NCBI GenBank assembly: GCA_947479915.1
Contig: CANKAU010000021.1
Span: forward strand, 1 to 38,128
DNA length: 38,128 nt
Origin: Chloroflexota bacterium
Lineage (GTDB): Bacteria > Chloroflexota > Dehalococcoidia > UBA2979
Direction: 5' to 3'
The position numbers and the translations under genes are program-made. Within the stretch, counting starts at the first letter, position 1. The number at the start of each line of letters is the position of its first letter. Below are positions 1-7,844 of the stretch, one piece after another. The notes below the pieces were generated by a model. It did no database searches. It saw nothing but the letters and a program-made list of their open reading frames with translations, and was not told the origin of the DNA.

Positions 1-120
1 AGCGCCGCCGGGCCCGGCGCCCGCGTCGCCGTCGAGCTGACGGCCGACTCGGCGCGGCGGCTCGTCGACACGATCCTGCTCGCGCTGGAGCGCGGGGCCG
101 TCGCGGAGGCGCGCCAGTAG
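1..120 (+). CDS. 3' end of an unidentified gene (partial)
   Basis: The first 39 codons of the window are open in frame 1 and end at TAG 118-120. Codons end almost entirely in G or C, as in neighbouring genes. The fragment reads as a short strand followed by an amphipathic helix (residues about 17-34, rich in Ala, Leu and Arg), a common C-terminal arrangement. No domain can be named from so little. The gene starts outside the window. Confidence 0.55.
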   Translation, partial: SAAGPGARVAVELTADSARRLVDTILLALERGAVAEARQ

Positions 121-252
121 CGCGGCAGCTCAGTGATGAATTCGATACACAACCGTGCGCTCGTCCTCCGCCGCCTGCCGGAGCGGCGGTGGTATTACGC
201 TTGCGTTTGCCGCGCAGGTCGCGCGGGCGGCTGAGCGAGGTGGGGTGAGGCG

Positions 253-1416
253 ATGAACGACGTTCCGATCCACGGCACCTGCGCACCGGGCTTCGAGGCC
301 GTGCGTGCTGCCTTCGAGGCGAACTTCCGCGAGCGCGGGGACGTCGGCGCAGGGCTGTGCGTCTACCAGCGTGGCGAGCTGGTGAGCGACCTGTGGGGCG
401 GTCACCGGGACGGCTCGCGCGCCACGGAGTGGACGCCGGACACCATCGTCACCACGTACTCGAACGGCAAGGGGTGGCTCGCCACCTGCATGAACATGCT
501 CCTCGACCGCGGCGTCATCGAGTTGGATCGGCCGGTCGCGGACTACTGGCCCACGTTCGCGTCCCACGGCAAGGGGGGCGTGCTGGTGCGCCACGCGCTG
601 ACGCACACGGCGGGCCTGCCCGCGCCGACCATGCGTGTGCCGGACGAGGCGATCTACGACTTCGATCGGATGCTCGCGTACGTCGCGGACTCTGACCTGT
701 GGTGGGAGCCCGGCACGAAGATGGGCTACCACGCCGCGACCTTCGGCTGGATCAACGGTGGCATCCTGCAGCACGCCACGGGGATGAGCCCCGGCGAGTT
801 CTTGCGCCGCGAGATCCGTGAGCCGCTGGGCGCGGATCTGTTCTGGGGCACGACGCCCGCCGATGACGCCCGCACTGCCACGCTGCTGGAGCCGGTGCCG
901 GTCGTCGACAACTCGTCGCCCTCGAACCTGCGCGAGTTGGGGCGGCAGAGCGAGATGCAGAAGATGGCCCTGAACAACCCGCCTCGGCGCTTCCGCGCAC
1001 AGAACACGGTCGAGTGGCGTCGTGCCTGCATCCCCGCCTCGAACGGCCACGCCAGCGCGCGCGGACTCGCGAGGATGTACGCGACGCTGGGCAACGGCGG
1101 GTCGATGGACGGCGTGACGCTGATGAGCCCCGAGCGCGTGCGCCTCGCGAGCACGGAGCAGGTGTCTGGAACCGACGCGATCCACCTGACGTTCCAGCGC
1201 CGAGGCTTCGGCTACGCACTGCCCGCCGAGGACGACACGCGCGGCCCGGGCGCCTTCGGGCACAGCGGGCTGGGCGGATCGATCGGGTACGCCGACCTCG
1301 ACCACGGGATCGGGTTCGGCTATGTGATGAACCAGGTGGGCGGGGCGGGCGACCGTCGCGCCGCCGAGCTCAGCCGCGCGCTGTACGCATGCCTTGGCGT
1401 GCCGGCGCGGACGTAG
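253..1416 (+). CDS. Serine hydrolase, beta-lactamase (class C/EstB-like) family
   Basis: A 387-residue protein with the serine beta-lactamase/penicillin-binding fold as found in esterases such as EstB and LovD. The nucleophile motif S-x-x-K is SNGK (Ser70, Lys73). The second motif is the Tyr of GYHA (Tyr159), and the third is HSG at 337-339, in place of the KTG of true beta-lactamases. The conserved phrase LTHTAGLP at 116-123 is typical of the family. It has no signal peptide, so it is probably cytoplasmic and acts on an ester or amide; the substrate cannot be told. A GAGGTGGGGTGAGG stretch just before the ATG is the ribosome binding site. The gene ends 21 nt from a convergent methyltransferase gene, with no visible terminator. 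Confidence 0.9.
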   Translation: MNDVPIHGTCAPGFEAVRAAFEANFRERGDVGAGLCVYQRGELVSDLWGGHRDGSRATEWTPDTIVTTYSNGKGWLATCMNMLLDRGVIELDRPVADYWPTFASHGKGGVLVRHALTHTAGLPAPTMRVPDEAIYDFDRMLAYVADSDLWWEPGTKMGYHAATFGWINGGILQHATGMSPGEFLRREIREPLGADLFWGTTPADDARTATLLEPVPVVDNSSPSNLRELGRQSEMQKMALNNPPRRFRAQNTVEWRRACIPASNGHASARGLARMYATLGNGGSMDGVTLMSPERVRLASTEQVSGTDAIHLTFQRRGFGYALPAEDDTRGPGAFGHSGLGGSIGYADLDHGIGFGYVMNQVGGAGDRRAAELSRALYACLGVPART

Positions 1417-1437
1417 CCGTGGGCCTCGATCGGTGCG

Positions 1438-2364
1438 CTACCGCTGCGGGCGGCGCGCGGTGACGCGCATCGATCCGTAGTACACGGGCAGCGTCGCATC
1501 GAGCAGCGCGTTCGGCAGCAGGCGCTCCGCGAGCGCGACCAGCGGCCGCGCCACCGGGACGTAGCGGCCGAGGCGGCCGATCACCCAGCGCGGCGGGTAG
1601 CGGTGTACGTCGCGCGTCACCTCGATGTCCTCGAAGCCGACGCGCGCGAGGAGCGCGGCGATCGTGCGCGGGGTGAAGAGGAACAGGTGCTCCGGCGGCT
1701 TGTACTCGAACCAGTGCTTGCCGCTGAGGCGCGCGAGCCACGAGTGCTGGTTCGGCGTGGTGAGCAGCAAGGTGCCGCCCGGCCGGAGCAGCGTCAGCAG
1801 TCGCGCGAACGACGGCTCCGGCGAGGGCAGGTGCTCCACCGTCTGCAGGAGCACCACCACGTCCCACGCGCCGATCTCGATCGCGGGGTCGTCCAGGATG
1901 CCAGTGAGCACCGGCAGCCCCGCATCGCGTGCAAGCTGAGCTGCGCTGTCGCCCGGCTCGACGCCCTGCACCTCGAAACTCGCCTCGCGGGCGGCGCGGA
2001 GGAACGATCCGTTCGCGCAGCCAACCTCCAGCAGGCGGCCCTGCCCCACGCGCTCCGCGAGGTCGTGCGCGACGCGCGCGAAGTACTCGCGCATGACGCC
2101 CGAGTCCTCTCCGTACGCGAGGTAGCCGGCGTCGGAGGTGGTCTCGGACTGGCCGAAGTACGCGGGATCCTCGTACAGCCCGATGGTCGAGACGGGGCGG
2201 GGGCTGACATAGCCGAGGTCGCAGCGGCGACAGCGCACGATCCGCCCGCGGTCACCGTCGTCTCGCACCACGCGCACGTTCATCGCGTCGCCGCACACCG
2301 GGCAGGCGATCGCCTCGAAGGGCACCCTCGAAGGCGGCTGTAGCTGGTGCTGCTCGTCGATCAT
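1438..2364 (-). CDS. Class I SAM-dependent methyltransferase with N-terminal zinc ribbon
   Basis: A 308-residue protein. Residues 21-48 form a zinc ribbon with CPVC (Cys21, Cys24) and CRRC (Cys45, Cys48). A Rossmann methyltransferase domain follows, whose SAM-binding motif I is LLEVGCANGS at 111-120; later elements include a DVVVLLQTVEHL segment and an RPGGTLLLTTPN strand. This layout is common in methyltransferases of sugar and polysaccharide clusters. The frame stays open upstream, but that part is antisense-like read-through of the GtrA gene; the ATG at 2364 has GAGGAG six bases before it. It lies 77 nt downstream of a GtrA and glycosyltransferase pair, so it probably modifies a cell-envelope glycan or lipid. 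The substrate is unknown. Confidence 0.85.
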   Translation of the reverse strand: MIDEQHQLQPPSRVPFEAIACPVCGDAMNVRVVRDDGDRGRIVRCRRCDLGYVSPRPVSTIGLYEDPAYFGQSETTSDAGYLAYGEDSGVMREYFARVAHDLAERVGQGRLLEVGCANGSFLRAAREASFEVQGVEPGDSAAQLARDAGLPVLTGILDDPAIEIGAWDVVVLLQTVEHLPSPEPSFARLLTLLRPGGTLLLTTPNQHSWLARLSGKHWFEYKPPEHLFLFTPRTIAALLARVGFEDIEVTRDVHRYPPRWVIGRLGRYVPVARPLVALAERLLPNALLDATLPVYYGSMRVTARRPQR

Positions 2365-2441
2365 CGGCTCCTCGAGGCGGTTCGGTCGGGTGCTGATCGT
2401 ACCGGGCGCGGCCGGTAGCGACAGGTCGTGCGGATGGGCTG

Positions 2442-2873
2442 CTACCGGCGCGTCGAGGCGACGGGGGGCGCAGCCTGGTGGCGGAACGTGATCGCGTTGT
2501 TGAACAGGTAGTTCCACGCGAAGACCACGATCACCAGTCCCAGCTTGGTCCACACGTAGAACAGGCCGCCCCTCGTCGTGACCAGCCACAGCCCCGCCTC
2601 GCTGATCGCGAGGCCCACGAGGGCCGCGAAGAGGAACAGCGCGCCGCCCGCCATGTGTGACCGCTGCTCGCGCGCGCGGAACGTCCACCAGGAGTTGAGT
2701 CGGTAGTTGCTGGCGACTGCGGCCGAGAATGACAGCACGTTTGCGATCAGCAGCGGCACCCCGAGCACCTCGACGAGGAGGGCGAGCAGCACGAGGTCGA
2801 CGACGACGCCGGAGGCGCCCACGAGGCCGTACCGCACGACCTCCAGTCGCAGCGCGGCGCGGGCGTGGCTCAC
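2442..2873 (-). CDS. GtrA family membrane protein
   Basis: A 143-residue protein with four hydrophobic segments (about residues 11-30, 35-55, 75-95 and 108-128), the size and topology of GtrA proteins. The stretch SNYRLNSWWTFR between helices 2 and 3 and the C-terminal NYLFNNAITFR are family hallmarks. GtrA proteins are thought to help move polyprenyl-phosphate-linked sugars across the membrane. The GTG start at 2873 overlaps the TGA stop of the upstream glycosyltransferase (GTGA, 4 nt), so the two are translationally coupled and likely form a functional pair. The frame is open further upstream, but only within the glycosyltransferase gene. Confidence 0.85.
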   Translation of the reverse strand: MSHARAALRLEVVRYGLVGASGVVVDLVLLALLVEVLGVPLLIANVLSFSAAVASNYRLNSWWTFRAREQRSHMAGGALFLFAALVGLAISEAGLWLVTTRGGLFYVWTKLGLVIVVFAWNYLFNNAITFRHQAAPPVASTRR

Positions 2874-3670
2874 GCGGCGGGCTGGCGACGCTCGAGGAAG
2901 CGGGACAGTCCCAGGCGCGCGACGCGCAGGCTGGCCTCCGCGATGATCCTCGAGGAGAACTTGGACTGACCGAGAGCGCGGTCGGCGAAGACGATCGGCA
3001 CCTCGCGGATCGTGGCGCCCTCCTGCGTCGCGCGGTACGTCATCTCCACCTGGAACACGTAGCCGTTGGCGGCGACGGTGCCGTGAAGCACGCGGCGGAG
3101 CAGGTCGGCGCGCCAACCCTTGAACCCGGAGGTGGTGTCCTGCACGGTCAGCCCCAGGAGCGCGCGCGCGTAGAGCGATCCGCCCCGGCTGATTGCCTTG
3201 CGGACCGCGGACCAGTTCTCGACGGCGTCGCCCGGCACGTAGCGCGACCCGACCACGAGGTCGGCGTGCTCGAGCGCCGCGGCGAGCGAGGCGAGCGCGC
3301 TGGCGGCGTGGGAGCCGTCCGCGTCCATCTGGAAGATCTGCTCGTACCCGCGGTCCAGCGCCGCGAGGAAACCCTGCACGTACGCGGGACCCAGGCCGGC
3401 CTTTCCCGGGCGATGGATCACCGCGATGCGCGGATCCGCCTCGGCCATGCGGTCGGCGAGCTCGCCGGTGCCGTCGGGCGAGTTGTCGTCCAGCACCAGG
3501 ATGTCGGTCTGGAGGACGGCAAGCACCTGAGCCACGATGACGGGCAGGCTGGCGATCTCGTTGTAGGTCGGGATCACGACGACGCGGCGGCGGTCGGGGA
3601 GCTGTGACGAAGGAGCGTTCAGAGGGAGCCGCCTGTGGTCTGCGCCATGCGCGGTGGGGTGGAAGTCCAT
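2870..3670 (-). CDS. Family 2 glycosyltransferase, DPM1-like polyprenol-phosphate mannosyltransferase
   Basis: A 266-residue GT-A fold glycosyltransferase. It has the family 2 opening VVVIPTYNE (30-38), the nucleotide-binding DDNSPDGTG (61-69), the metal-binding DADGS (116-120) and a VGSRYVPG segment, all as in dolichol/polyprenol-phosphate mannosyltransferases. There is no C-terminal membrane region; the separate GtrA gene overlapping its 3' end supplies one. Family knowledge predicts transfer of a sugar from a nucleotide donor to a polyprenyl phosphate on the cytoplasmic membrane face. The only good start is the ATG at 3670. It lacks a clear Shine-Dalgarno sequence and may be leaderless. 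The first 20 or so residues are outside the conserved domain. Confidence 0.9.
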   Translation of the reverse strand: MDFHPTAHGADHRRLPLNAPSSQLPDRRRVVVIPTYNEIASLPVIVAQVLAVLQTDILVLDDNSPDGTGELADRMAEADPRIAVIHRPGKAGLGPAYVQGFLAALDRGYEQIFQMDADGSHAASALASLAAALEHADLVVGSRYVPGDAVENWSAVRKAISRGGSLYARALLGLTVQDTTSGFKGWRADLLRRVLHGTVAANGYVFQVEMTYRATQEGATIREVPIVFADRALGQSKFSSRIIAEASLRVARLGLSRFLERRQPAA

Positions 3671-3827
3671 CTTCCGGTGGGGTGGTTCAGGCAGGAAGTA
3701 GAGAAACGATTAACATTCCCGCACGCGCGGTCCAACGGCCGCCCGGAGCGGGTACGATGGCCCCGTCTCACTCCTTGTTGGACGCCTGGTGCTGCGCTTC
3801 GCGCGCCGGGGAAGGGCCGCGACTCCC

Positions 3828-3932
3828 GTGGACAAGAACGCCGATACACACACGCTCGCCGTGGGCGGCCTCGCCGACCAGGCTGAGCTCCTTGCCTTCG
3901 CGACCGCCGTCGAGGCGGAGCCGGAGGTGTAG
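3828..3932 (+). pseudogene. 5' part of the duplicated-domain gene, ending at an in-frame TAG
   Basis: From a GTG at 3828, with GAAGGG eleven bases upstream, 34 codons run in exactly the frame of the following gene and then meet TAG at 3930-3932. These codons end mostly in G or C, as in real genes here. The encoded helix region (residues about 11-34) matches the start of the second repeat of the downstream protein. A single C-to-T change (CAG to TAG) would explain the break. It is best read as the severed N-terminus of the next gene. A sequencing error or stop-codon read-through remain possible. Confidence 0.55.
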
Positions 3933-3944
3933 GCGATCTCGCTG

Positions 3945-4757
3945 GTGCGCGCCGACGGCGCGATCGGCGTCTTCCGCGTCCGCGCCGGCAGCCGCGAGGA
4001 ACTCATCGACGCGTGCCTGAACGCCCGCGGCTTCGAGGTGGTGATCGAGGCCGACCACAACTGGGACGTGATCGAGGTGACGGCCCAGCGCGTCGCGGGC
4101 ATCGCCGACAATGCTGCCGCCCCGACCGCGTCACCCACGCCGTCCACGCCGCGCACCAGCCCCCGCCGTTCCGCGCTGCTCTCGGACGACGAGGTCCGCC
4201 CCCGCAGTCGGCTGCCCATCTTTGGGCGCCCTCGCGGGCAGGAGGAGTCCGAGCCGTCTGCTCAGCCCGTCCCTGCATTCGAGGCCCCGGCGGCGGCCTC
4301 CGTCGACGCGGAGGTGCTGGAGCCGGTTCCGTTCGACGACCGTGCGCCCGCCGCGCATCACGAGTGGAGCGCCGCGCTGGACGAGGCGATCGAGGTCGTG
4401 CTGACCTCGGACGTGCCGGCGCCGCCCTCCGCCGGCCCGGCGTGGCCGCCACAGGTCGAGGTGGATCTGTACCAGCCGCCGATCACCGCCCAACCGGTCG
4501 ACCTCGAACAACTCATGGTCATCGCCTCGCCGCTGCGCTCCTTCGAGCAGGTGAACGCGTTCCGCAACCGGCTCAGCGAGCTGCACGGCGTGCTGGGGCT
4601 GAAGGTGGGCCGCTTCTACCGCGGCGCGCTGCAGGTCACCGTGCAGTACGCCGACTCCGTGCCGCTTGCTGATCGTCTGCACGAGCTGGCGGAGTTCGTC
4701 CCGGTGGCGATGCGCCAGAGCGACCCCGGCACGATCGAGATCAAGCTCGGCGTGTAG
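3945..4757 (+). CDS. Duplicated alpha/beta domain protein of unknown function, 5' end interrupted
   Basis: Open frame of 270 residues from the first start-like codon (GTG 3945) after an in-frame TAG at 3930-3932. That GTG has no ribosome binding site, and it falls in the middle of a domain, so it is probably not the native start. The protein has two related domains of about 75 residues. One is residues 1-40 plus the part upstream of the TAG; the other is residues about 192-268. Each reads as helix, strand, strand, helix, strand, suggesting a ferredoxin-like fold. Between them lies an acidic, Pro/Ala-rich linker of about 130 residues with no predicted structure. There is no signal peptide and no membrane segment. 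I do not recognise the family. Whether it is expressed depends on how the TAG is handled. Confidence 0.6.
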   Translation: MRADGAIGVFRVRAGSREELIDACLNARGFEVVIEADHNWDVIEVTAQRVAGIADNAAAPTASPTPSTPRTSPRRSALLSDDEVRPRSRLPIFGRPRGQEESEPSAQPVPAFEAPAAASVDAEVLEPVPFDDRAPAAHHEWSAALDEAIEVVLTSDVPAPPSAGPAWPPQVEVDLYQPPITAQPVDLEQLMVIASPLRSFEQVNAFRNRLSELHGVLGLKVGRFYRGALQVTVQYADSVPLADRLHELAEFVPVAMRQSDPGTIEIKLGV

Positions 4758-4850
4758 TCCTCGTCCCCCCGCCTGTCCGTTCGACGCTCACCGCGCGAGG
4801 TGTTCTACTTCGGCGGTTCGCGGAGCGCGCGGACTAGAGGTGAGGCCGCG

Positions 4851-5756
4851 GTGCTGAAGGTATTCCTCGAGGTTGTGTTGCCGGTCGCGCTGGTCGCCAT
4901 CGCGGGCGGGCTGGTGGGGCGCTGGCGGAACATCGCCGTGGCGCCGGTCTCAGGGCTGGTGTTCTACCTCTTCAGTCCCGCGCTGGTCTTCCACTCCATG
5001 CAGACCACGCAGGTCTCCGCCGACCTCTCGTTCAAGATCGTCGGCGTGATGCTCGTCACGTTCGCGGCGATGTACCTGTTCTCGTTGATCTGGTCGAAGA
5101 TCGTCGGACACGACGCACCGATGCGTGCCGCCTTCGCGCTGGGCGCGACCACGCCCAACGTGGGCAACATGGGCCTGCCGGTTGCGCAGCTCGCCTTCGG
5201 CAAGGCGGGCCTCGACATCGCGGTCATGAACTTCGTCGTCGGTGCCGTCGTCTCGAACTCCCTCGGCATCGCGATCGCGTCGATGGCCGGCGGATCGCCG
5301 AAGGCCGCGCTGACCGCGCCGTTCCGCTACCCGGTGCTCTACGCGGGCGCGGCCGGACTCGCGGTGAACGTGCTGGGCATCAAGCTCCCGGTCACGCTGG
5401 ATGCGCCGATCTCCTCGCTGGCCGCGGCCGCCGTGCCCGTGATGCTGTCCGTGCTCGGGCTGCAGCTCCAGCACGCGGTTGGCCGCGACCACCTGGTGGA
5501 CACGGTGAGCGTCAACGCGGGACGGCTGTTGATCGCGCCGGTGGTGGCGTGGTTCGTGTGCTCCGCGCTTGGCCTGGACGGTGTCTCGCGCGCGACGCTG
5601 GTCGTGCTGTCCGCGATGCCGACGGCTGTGATCGCCACGATCATGGCGACCGAGTTCCGCGCGGTGCCCGCGTTCGTGACGCGCGTCGTGGTGACCTCGA
5701 CGCTGCTGTCGATGCTCACGCTGACGGTGCTGATCACGATCGTGCGCGGCAACTAG
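4851..5756 (+). CDS. AEC family (auxin efflux carrier-like) permease
   Basis: A 301-residue membrane protein with about ten hydrophobic helices in two similar halves, as in the AEC family of bacterial permeases. Small-residue motifs such as TPNVGNMGLPVAQLAFG (first half) and the matching SAMPTAVIATIMATEF (second half) are characteristic of the crossed helices of this family. Family members move organic acids such as malate or malonate, or auxin in plants; the substrate here is unknown. The GTG at 4851, preceded by AGAGGTGAGG, was chosen. An in-frame GTG at 4800 would add 17 polar residues before the first helix and has no ribosome binding site. Confidence 0.87.
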   Translation: MLKVFLEVVLPVALVAIAGGLVGRWRNIAVAPVSGLVFYLFSPALVFHSMQTTQVSADLSFKIVGVMLVTFAAMYLFSLIWSKIVGHDAPMRAAFALGATTPNVGNMGLPVAQLAFGKAGLDIAVMNFVVGAVVSNSLGIAIASMAGGSPKAALTAPFRYPVLYAGAAGLAVNVLGIKLPVTLDAPISSLAAAAVPVMLSVLGLQLQHAVGRDHLVDTVSVNAGRLLIAPVVAWFVCSALGLDGVSRATLVVLSAMPTAVIATIMATEFRAVPAFVTRVVVTSTLLSMLTLTVLITIVRGN

Positions 5757-5771
5757 ACGCGCGGGAAGGCG

Positions 5772-7202
5772 CTAGGCGGCGCGCGCCGCCCTCGCCGCCC
5801 ACAGGTCGAGGCGTTCGAGCGACTGCATGATGCTGGCGTCCGCGATCGCGTCCAGCGTGGCGCCGCGAATCGTGTCCAGCATGTGCAGGCCGTTGAGCTC
5901 CTCGCGCGCGGCGCCGATCTGCTGGCGGATGTCCTCGAACAACACGCGGAACTCGCCGGCGTCCACGAGTCGCGCGCTCTCCACGCGACCCGCGACCTGC
6001 AATGCGTCCAGGTGGCGCATCTCGGACTGCAGTTGATCCAGCGTCCCGCTGATCGCGCTCAGGTGCTGCGCGAGCGCCGTGAGCGTGGCGAGGGCCGGGC
6101 CGACACCCTCGCGGAGCGCCTCGACGAGTGAGCGCACGCTGACCGAGCGGCGCGTGCGCATGATTTCGTCGGCGGCGGACGCGCCGCGATCCGCGACGAG
6201 GCTCTCGATGAACTGAGCGGTCATCTCACTCTGCAGCGTCGCGACGCCGAGGCCGAACGACAGCTCGTTCAACTCGCCCACGATGGACGAGAAGCCATCG
6301 CTCAGCTCACGCACGAAGCGCGCCGTGGAGTCCGAGCGCAGCCGCATGATGTCTGCGATGACGCCGAGGGCTGCCCCGGCGTCCGCGAGGCGGGCCGCGC
6401 CAATCTGCGCGTTGAGCGAGAACAGCCGGACGTTGTCGGCCAGCTGCAGGATGAAGTCCGTCTTGCGCAGGAAGACGTCGTGCAGGGTTTCGTACTGCTC
6501 CAGGATGCGGAACTGGCTGTGCCGGTAGTCGGCGAGGGCCCGCGCGGCGTCACGTGCGCTTGCCAGGCCGTTGCCGCGCATCTCGTTGGTCGTGAGCGCG
6601 GTGAGGATGGTGTCGCGCCGCTCCGAGAGCGCCGCCTGGCGCGCGCGCAACTCGGCCGGGAGCGCCGCGCGCATGAAGTCGTCGTAGGTCGGGAACCCGA
6701 GCTCGCCGAGTCGTTGGTGCAGCAGCGCGCCGGACGCGGCCATCGCCTGCGCGGGCTTGCCCCCGGCACCCTCGATCTCGCGCTCGGCCGCGAGCAACTC
6801 GGCGTAGAGCGCCTCGACGGTCGGCAGGAGGTTGCTGGTCGGCTTGAGGCGCACGGAGAGGAAGCCGTGGCTGACCGGGACGACGGTCGCGAGCACCCAG
6901 TAGAAGCGCCCGTCCTTCGCCATGTTCTTCACGTACGCCGCGATCGGATGCTGCCGGTCGAGGTACTGCCAGAGGAGCTGGAAGACCACGCGCGGCATGT
7001 CCGGGTGGCGGATGATGTTGTGCGGCGCCCCGTGCAGTTCGTCCTCGGACCAGCCGCTCACGCGCACAAAGACGTCGTTGCCGCTGACGATGATGCCCTT
7101 CTCGTCCGTGGTCGAGAAGAACAGCTCCGCGACGTCAAACTCCGACGGCGCGTTGACCGGGGTGGCCTGGGTGCGGTGCGGGGCGTGCGGCGTGCTTGTC
7201 AT
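5772..7202 (-). CDS. Aer-like PAS domain protein with divergent chemoreceptor-type signalling helices
   Basis: A 476-residue soluble protein. Residues about 24-125 form a PAS domain of the Aer type, including the hallmark HNIIRHPDMP (61-70), seen in PAS domains that bind FAD and sense redox or oxygen. The rest is almost all helical. Residues about 256-300 resemble the cytoplasmic hairpin tip of methyl-accepting chemotaxis proteins: LNAQIGAAR corresponds to the consensus LNAAIEAAR, followed by GVIADIMRLRSDS. The Glu of that motif is a Gly here, and the domain is shortened, so coupling to CheA/CheW is doubtful. There are no membrane segments and no HAMP domain. It is divergent from the YeeE/YedE pair, with 128 nt between the starts. 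A redox-sensing role is inferred from the PAS type only. Confidence 0.75.
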   Translation of the reverse strand: MTSTPHAPHRTQATPVNAPSEFDVAELFFSTTDEKGIIVSGNDVFVRVSGWSEDELHGAPHNIIRHPDMPRVVFQLLWQYLDRQHPIAAYVKNMAKDGRFYWVLATVVPVSHGFLSVRLKPTSNLLPTVEALYAELLAAEREIEGAGGKPAQAMAASGALLHQRLGELGFPTYDDFMRAALPAELRARQAALSERRDTILTALTTNEMRGNGLASARDAARALADYRHSQFRILEQYETLHDVFLRKTDFILQLADNVRLFSLNAQIGAARLADAGAALGVIADIMRLRSDSTARFVRELSDGFSSIVGELNELSFGLGVATLQSEMTAQFIESLVADRGASAADEIMRTRRSVSVRSLVEALREGVGPALATLTALAQHLSAISGTLDQLQSEMRHLDALQVAGRVESARLVDAGEFRVLFEDIRQQIGAAREELNGLHMLDTIRGATLDAIADASIMQSLERLDLWAARAARAA

Positions 7203-7227
7203 ACCCCATAGTCGGCGTACTGGCGGC

Positions 7228-7252
7228 GGGACTGAACGGGACTGAACGGGAC
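7228..7252. repeat. Two and a half tandem copies of a 10-bp unit
   Basis: The unit GGGACTGAAC occurs twice in a row, followed by GGGAC, in the intergenic region between the divergent PAS protein and YeeE/YedE genes. One-turn spacing could place regulator sites on the same DNA face. It could equally be a simple slippage repeat. Confidence 0.5.
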
Positions 7253-7271
7253 GAAGGTCCCCGATTCGGTG

Positions 7272-7298
7272 TTGGCGATGCGCTCCCGGCGCTATTGT
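7272..7298 (+). promoter_or_regulatory. Possible promoter for the YeeE/YedE pair
   Basis: TTGGCG at 7272-7277 and TATTGT at 7293-7298 each match four of six positions of the -35 and -10 consensus, but the spacer is only 15 bp. This is a weak candidate, placed 32 nt before the GTG start. Confidence 0.22.
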
Positions 7299-7330
7299 GA
7301 GGCCGCGTGCGAGCCCAAGGAGGCCCTGCG

Positions 7331-7834
7331 GTGAATCTGATTCTGCACAACGTGCCCGCGATCCACTGGGCGCTGGCCGGCGGCGCGATTGCTGCCATTA
7401 CGCTGACGCTCCTCTTCGTGAGCAACCGGCGGCTCGGCATCTCGACCGGCTTCGAGGATGTCTGTTCGCTGGTGCTGGACGCCCCGTACTTCCGGCGGTC
7501 GGCGGTCGTGGATGCCCGAGGATGGCGCCTGCCGTTCCTCGGCGGCCTGGTGCTGGGGGGCGTGCTCTCGGCCGTGCTCAGCGGCGGCTGGGCACCGACG
7601 TGGGACCTCGGCATGTTCGACACCGTCATCGGCGGCGGGCCGATGGTGAAGGTCGCGTGGATGTTCGTGGGCGGGCTGTTTATCGGCTTCGGGACGCGGC
7701 TGGCGGGCGGGTGCACCAGCGGCCACGGCATCTTCGGCCTGTCGAACCTGGAGATGCCGAGTCTCATCAGCACCGTGAGCTTCATGGGCGCGGGGCTGAT
7801 CACGACCAACCTCATCTACCGCGTGATCTTCTAA
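7331..7834 (+). CDS. YeeE/YedE (TsuA-like) permease, first half
   Basis: A 167-residue membrane protein with the signature FGTRLAGGCTSGHGIFG (about residues 120-136), holding the conserved Cys128 of the YeeE/YedE sulfur-transport family. In TsuA such cysteines relay thiosulfate through the membrane. Another Cys lies at 45. The full-length family has twice this length; here the second half is a separate gene that starts 10 nt downstream. The GTG at 7331 has AAGGAGG seven bases upstream, which decides the start over an upstream in-frame codon at 7307. It probably forms a heteromeric channel with the next gene product. Uptake of thiosulfate or a related sulfur species is inferred from the family. 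Confidence 0.88.
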   Translation: MNLILHNVPAIHWALAGGAIAAITLTLLFVSNRRLGISTGFEDVCSLVLDAPYFRRSAVVDARGWRLPFLGGLVLGGVLSAVLSGGWAPTWDLGMFDTVIGGGPMVKVAWMFVGGLFIGFGTRLAGGCTSGHGIFGLSNLEMPSLISTVSFMGAGLITTNLIYRVIF

Positions 7835-7844
7835 GGAGCCGACG

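Noticed and set aside
130-1305. 391-codon minus-strand frame opposite the serine hydrolase
   Set aside because: Its product is Arg/Val/Ala-rich with no domain, while the plus strand encodes a complete hydrolase with all motifs.
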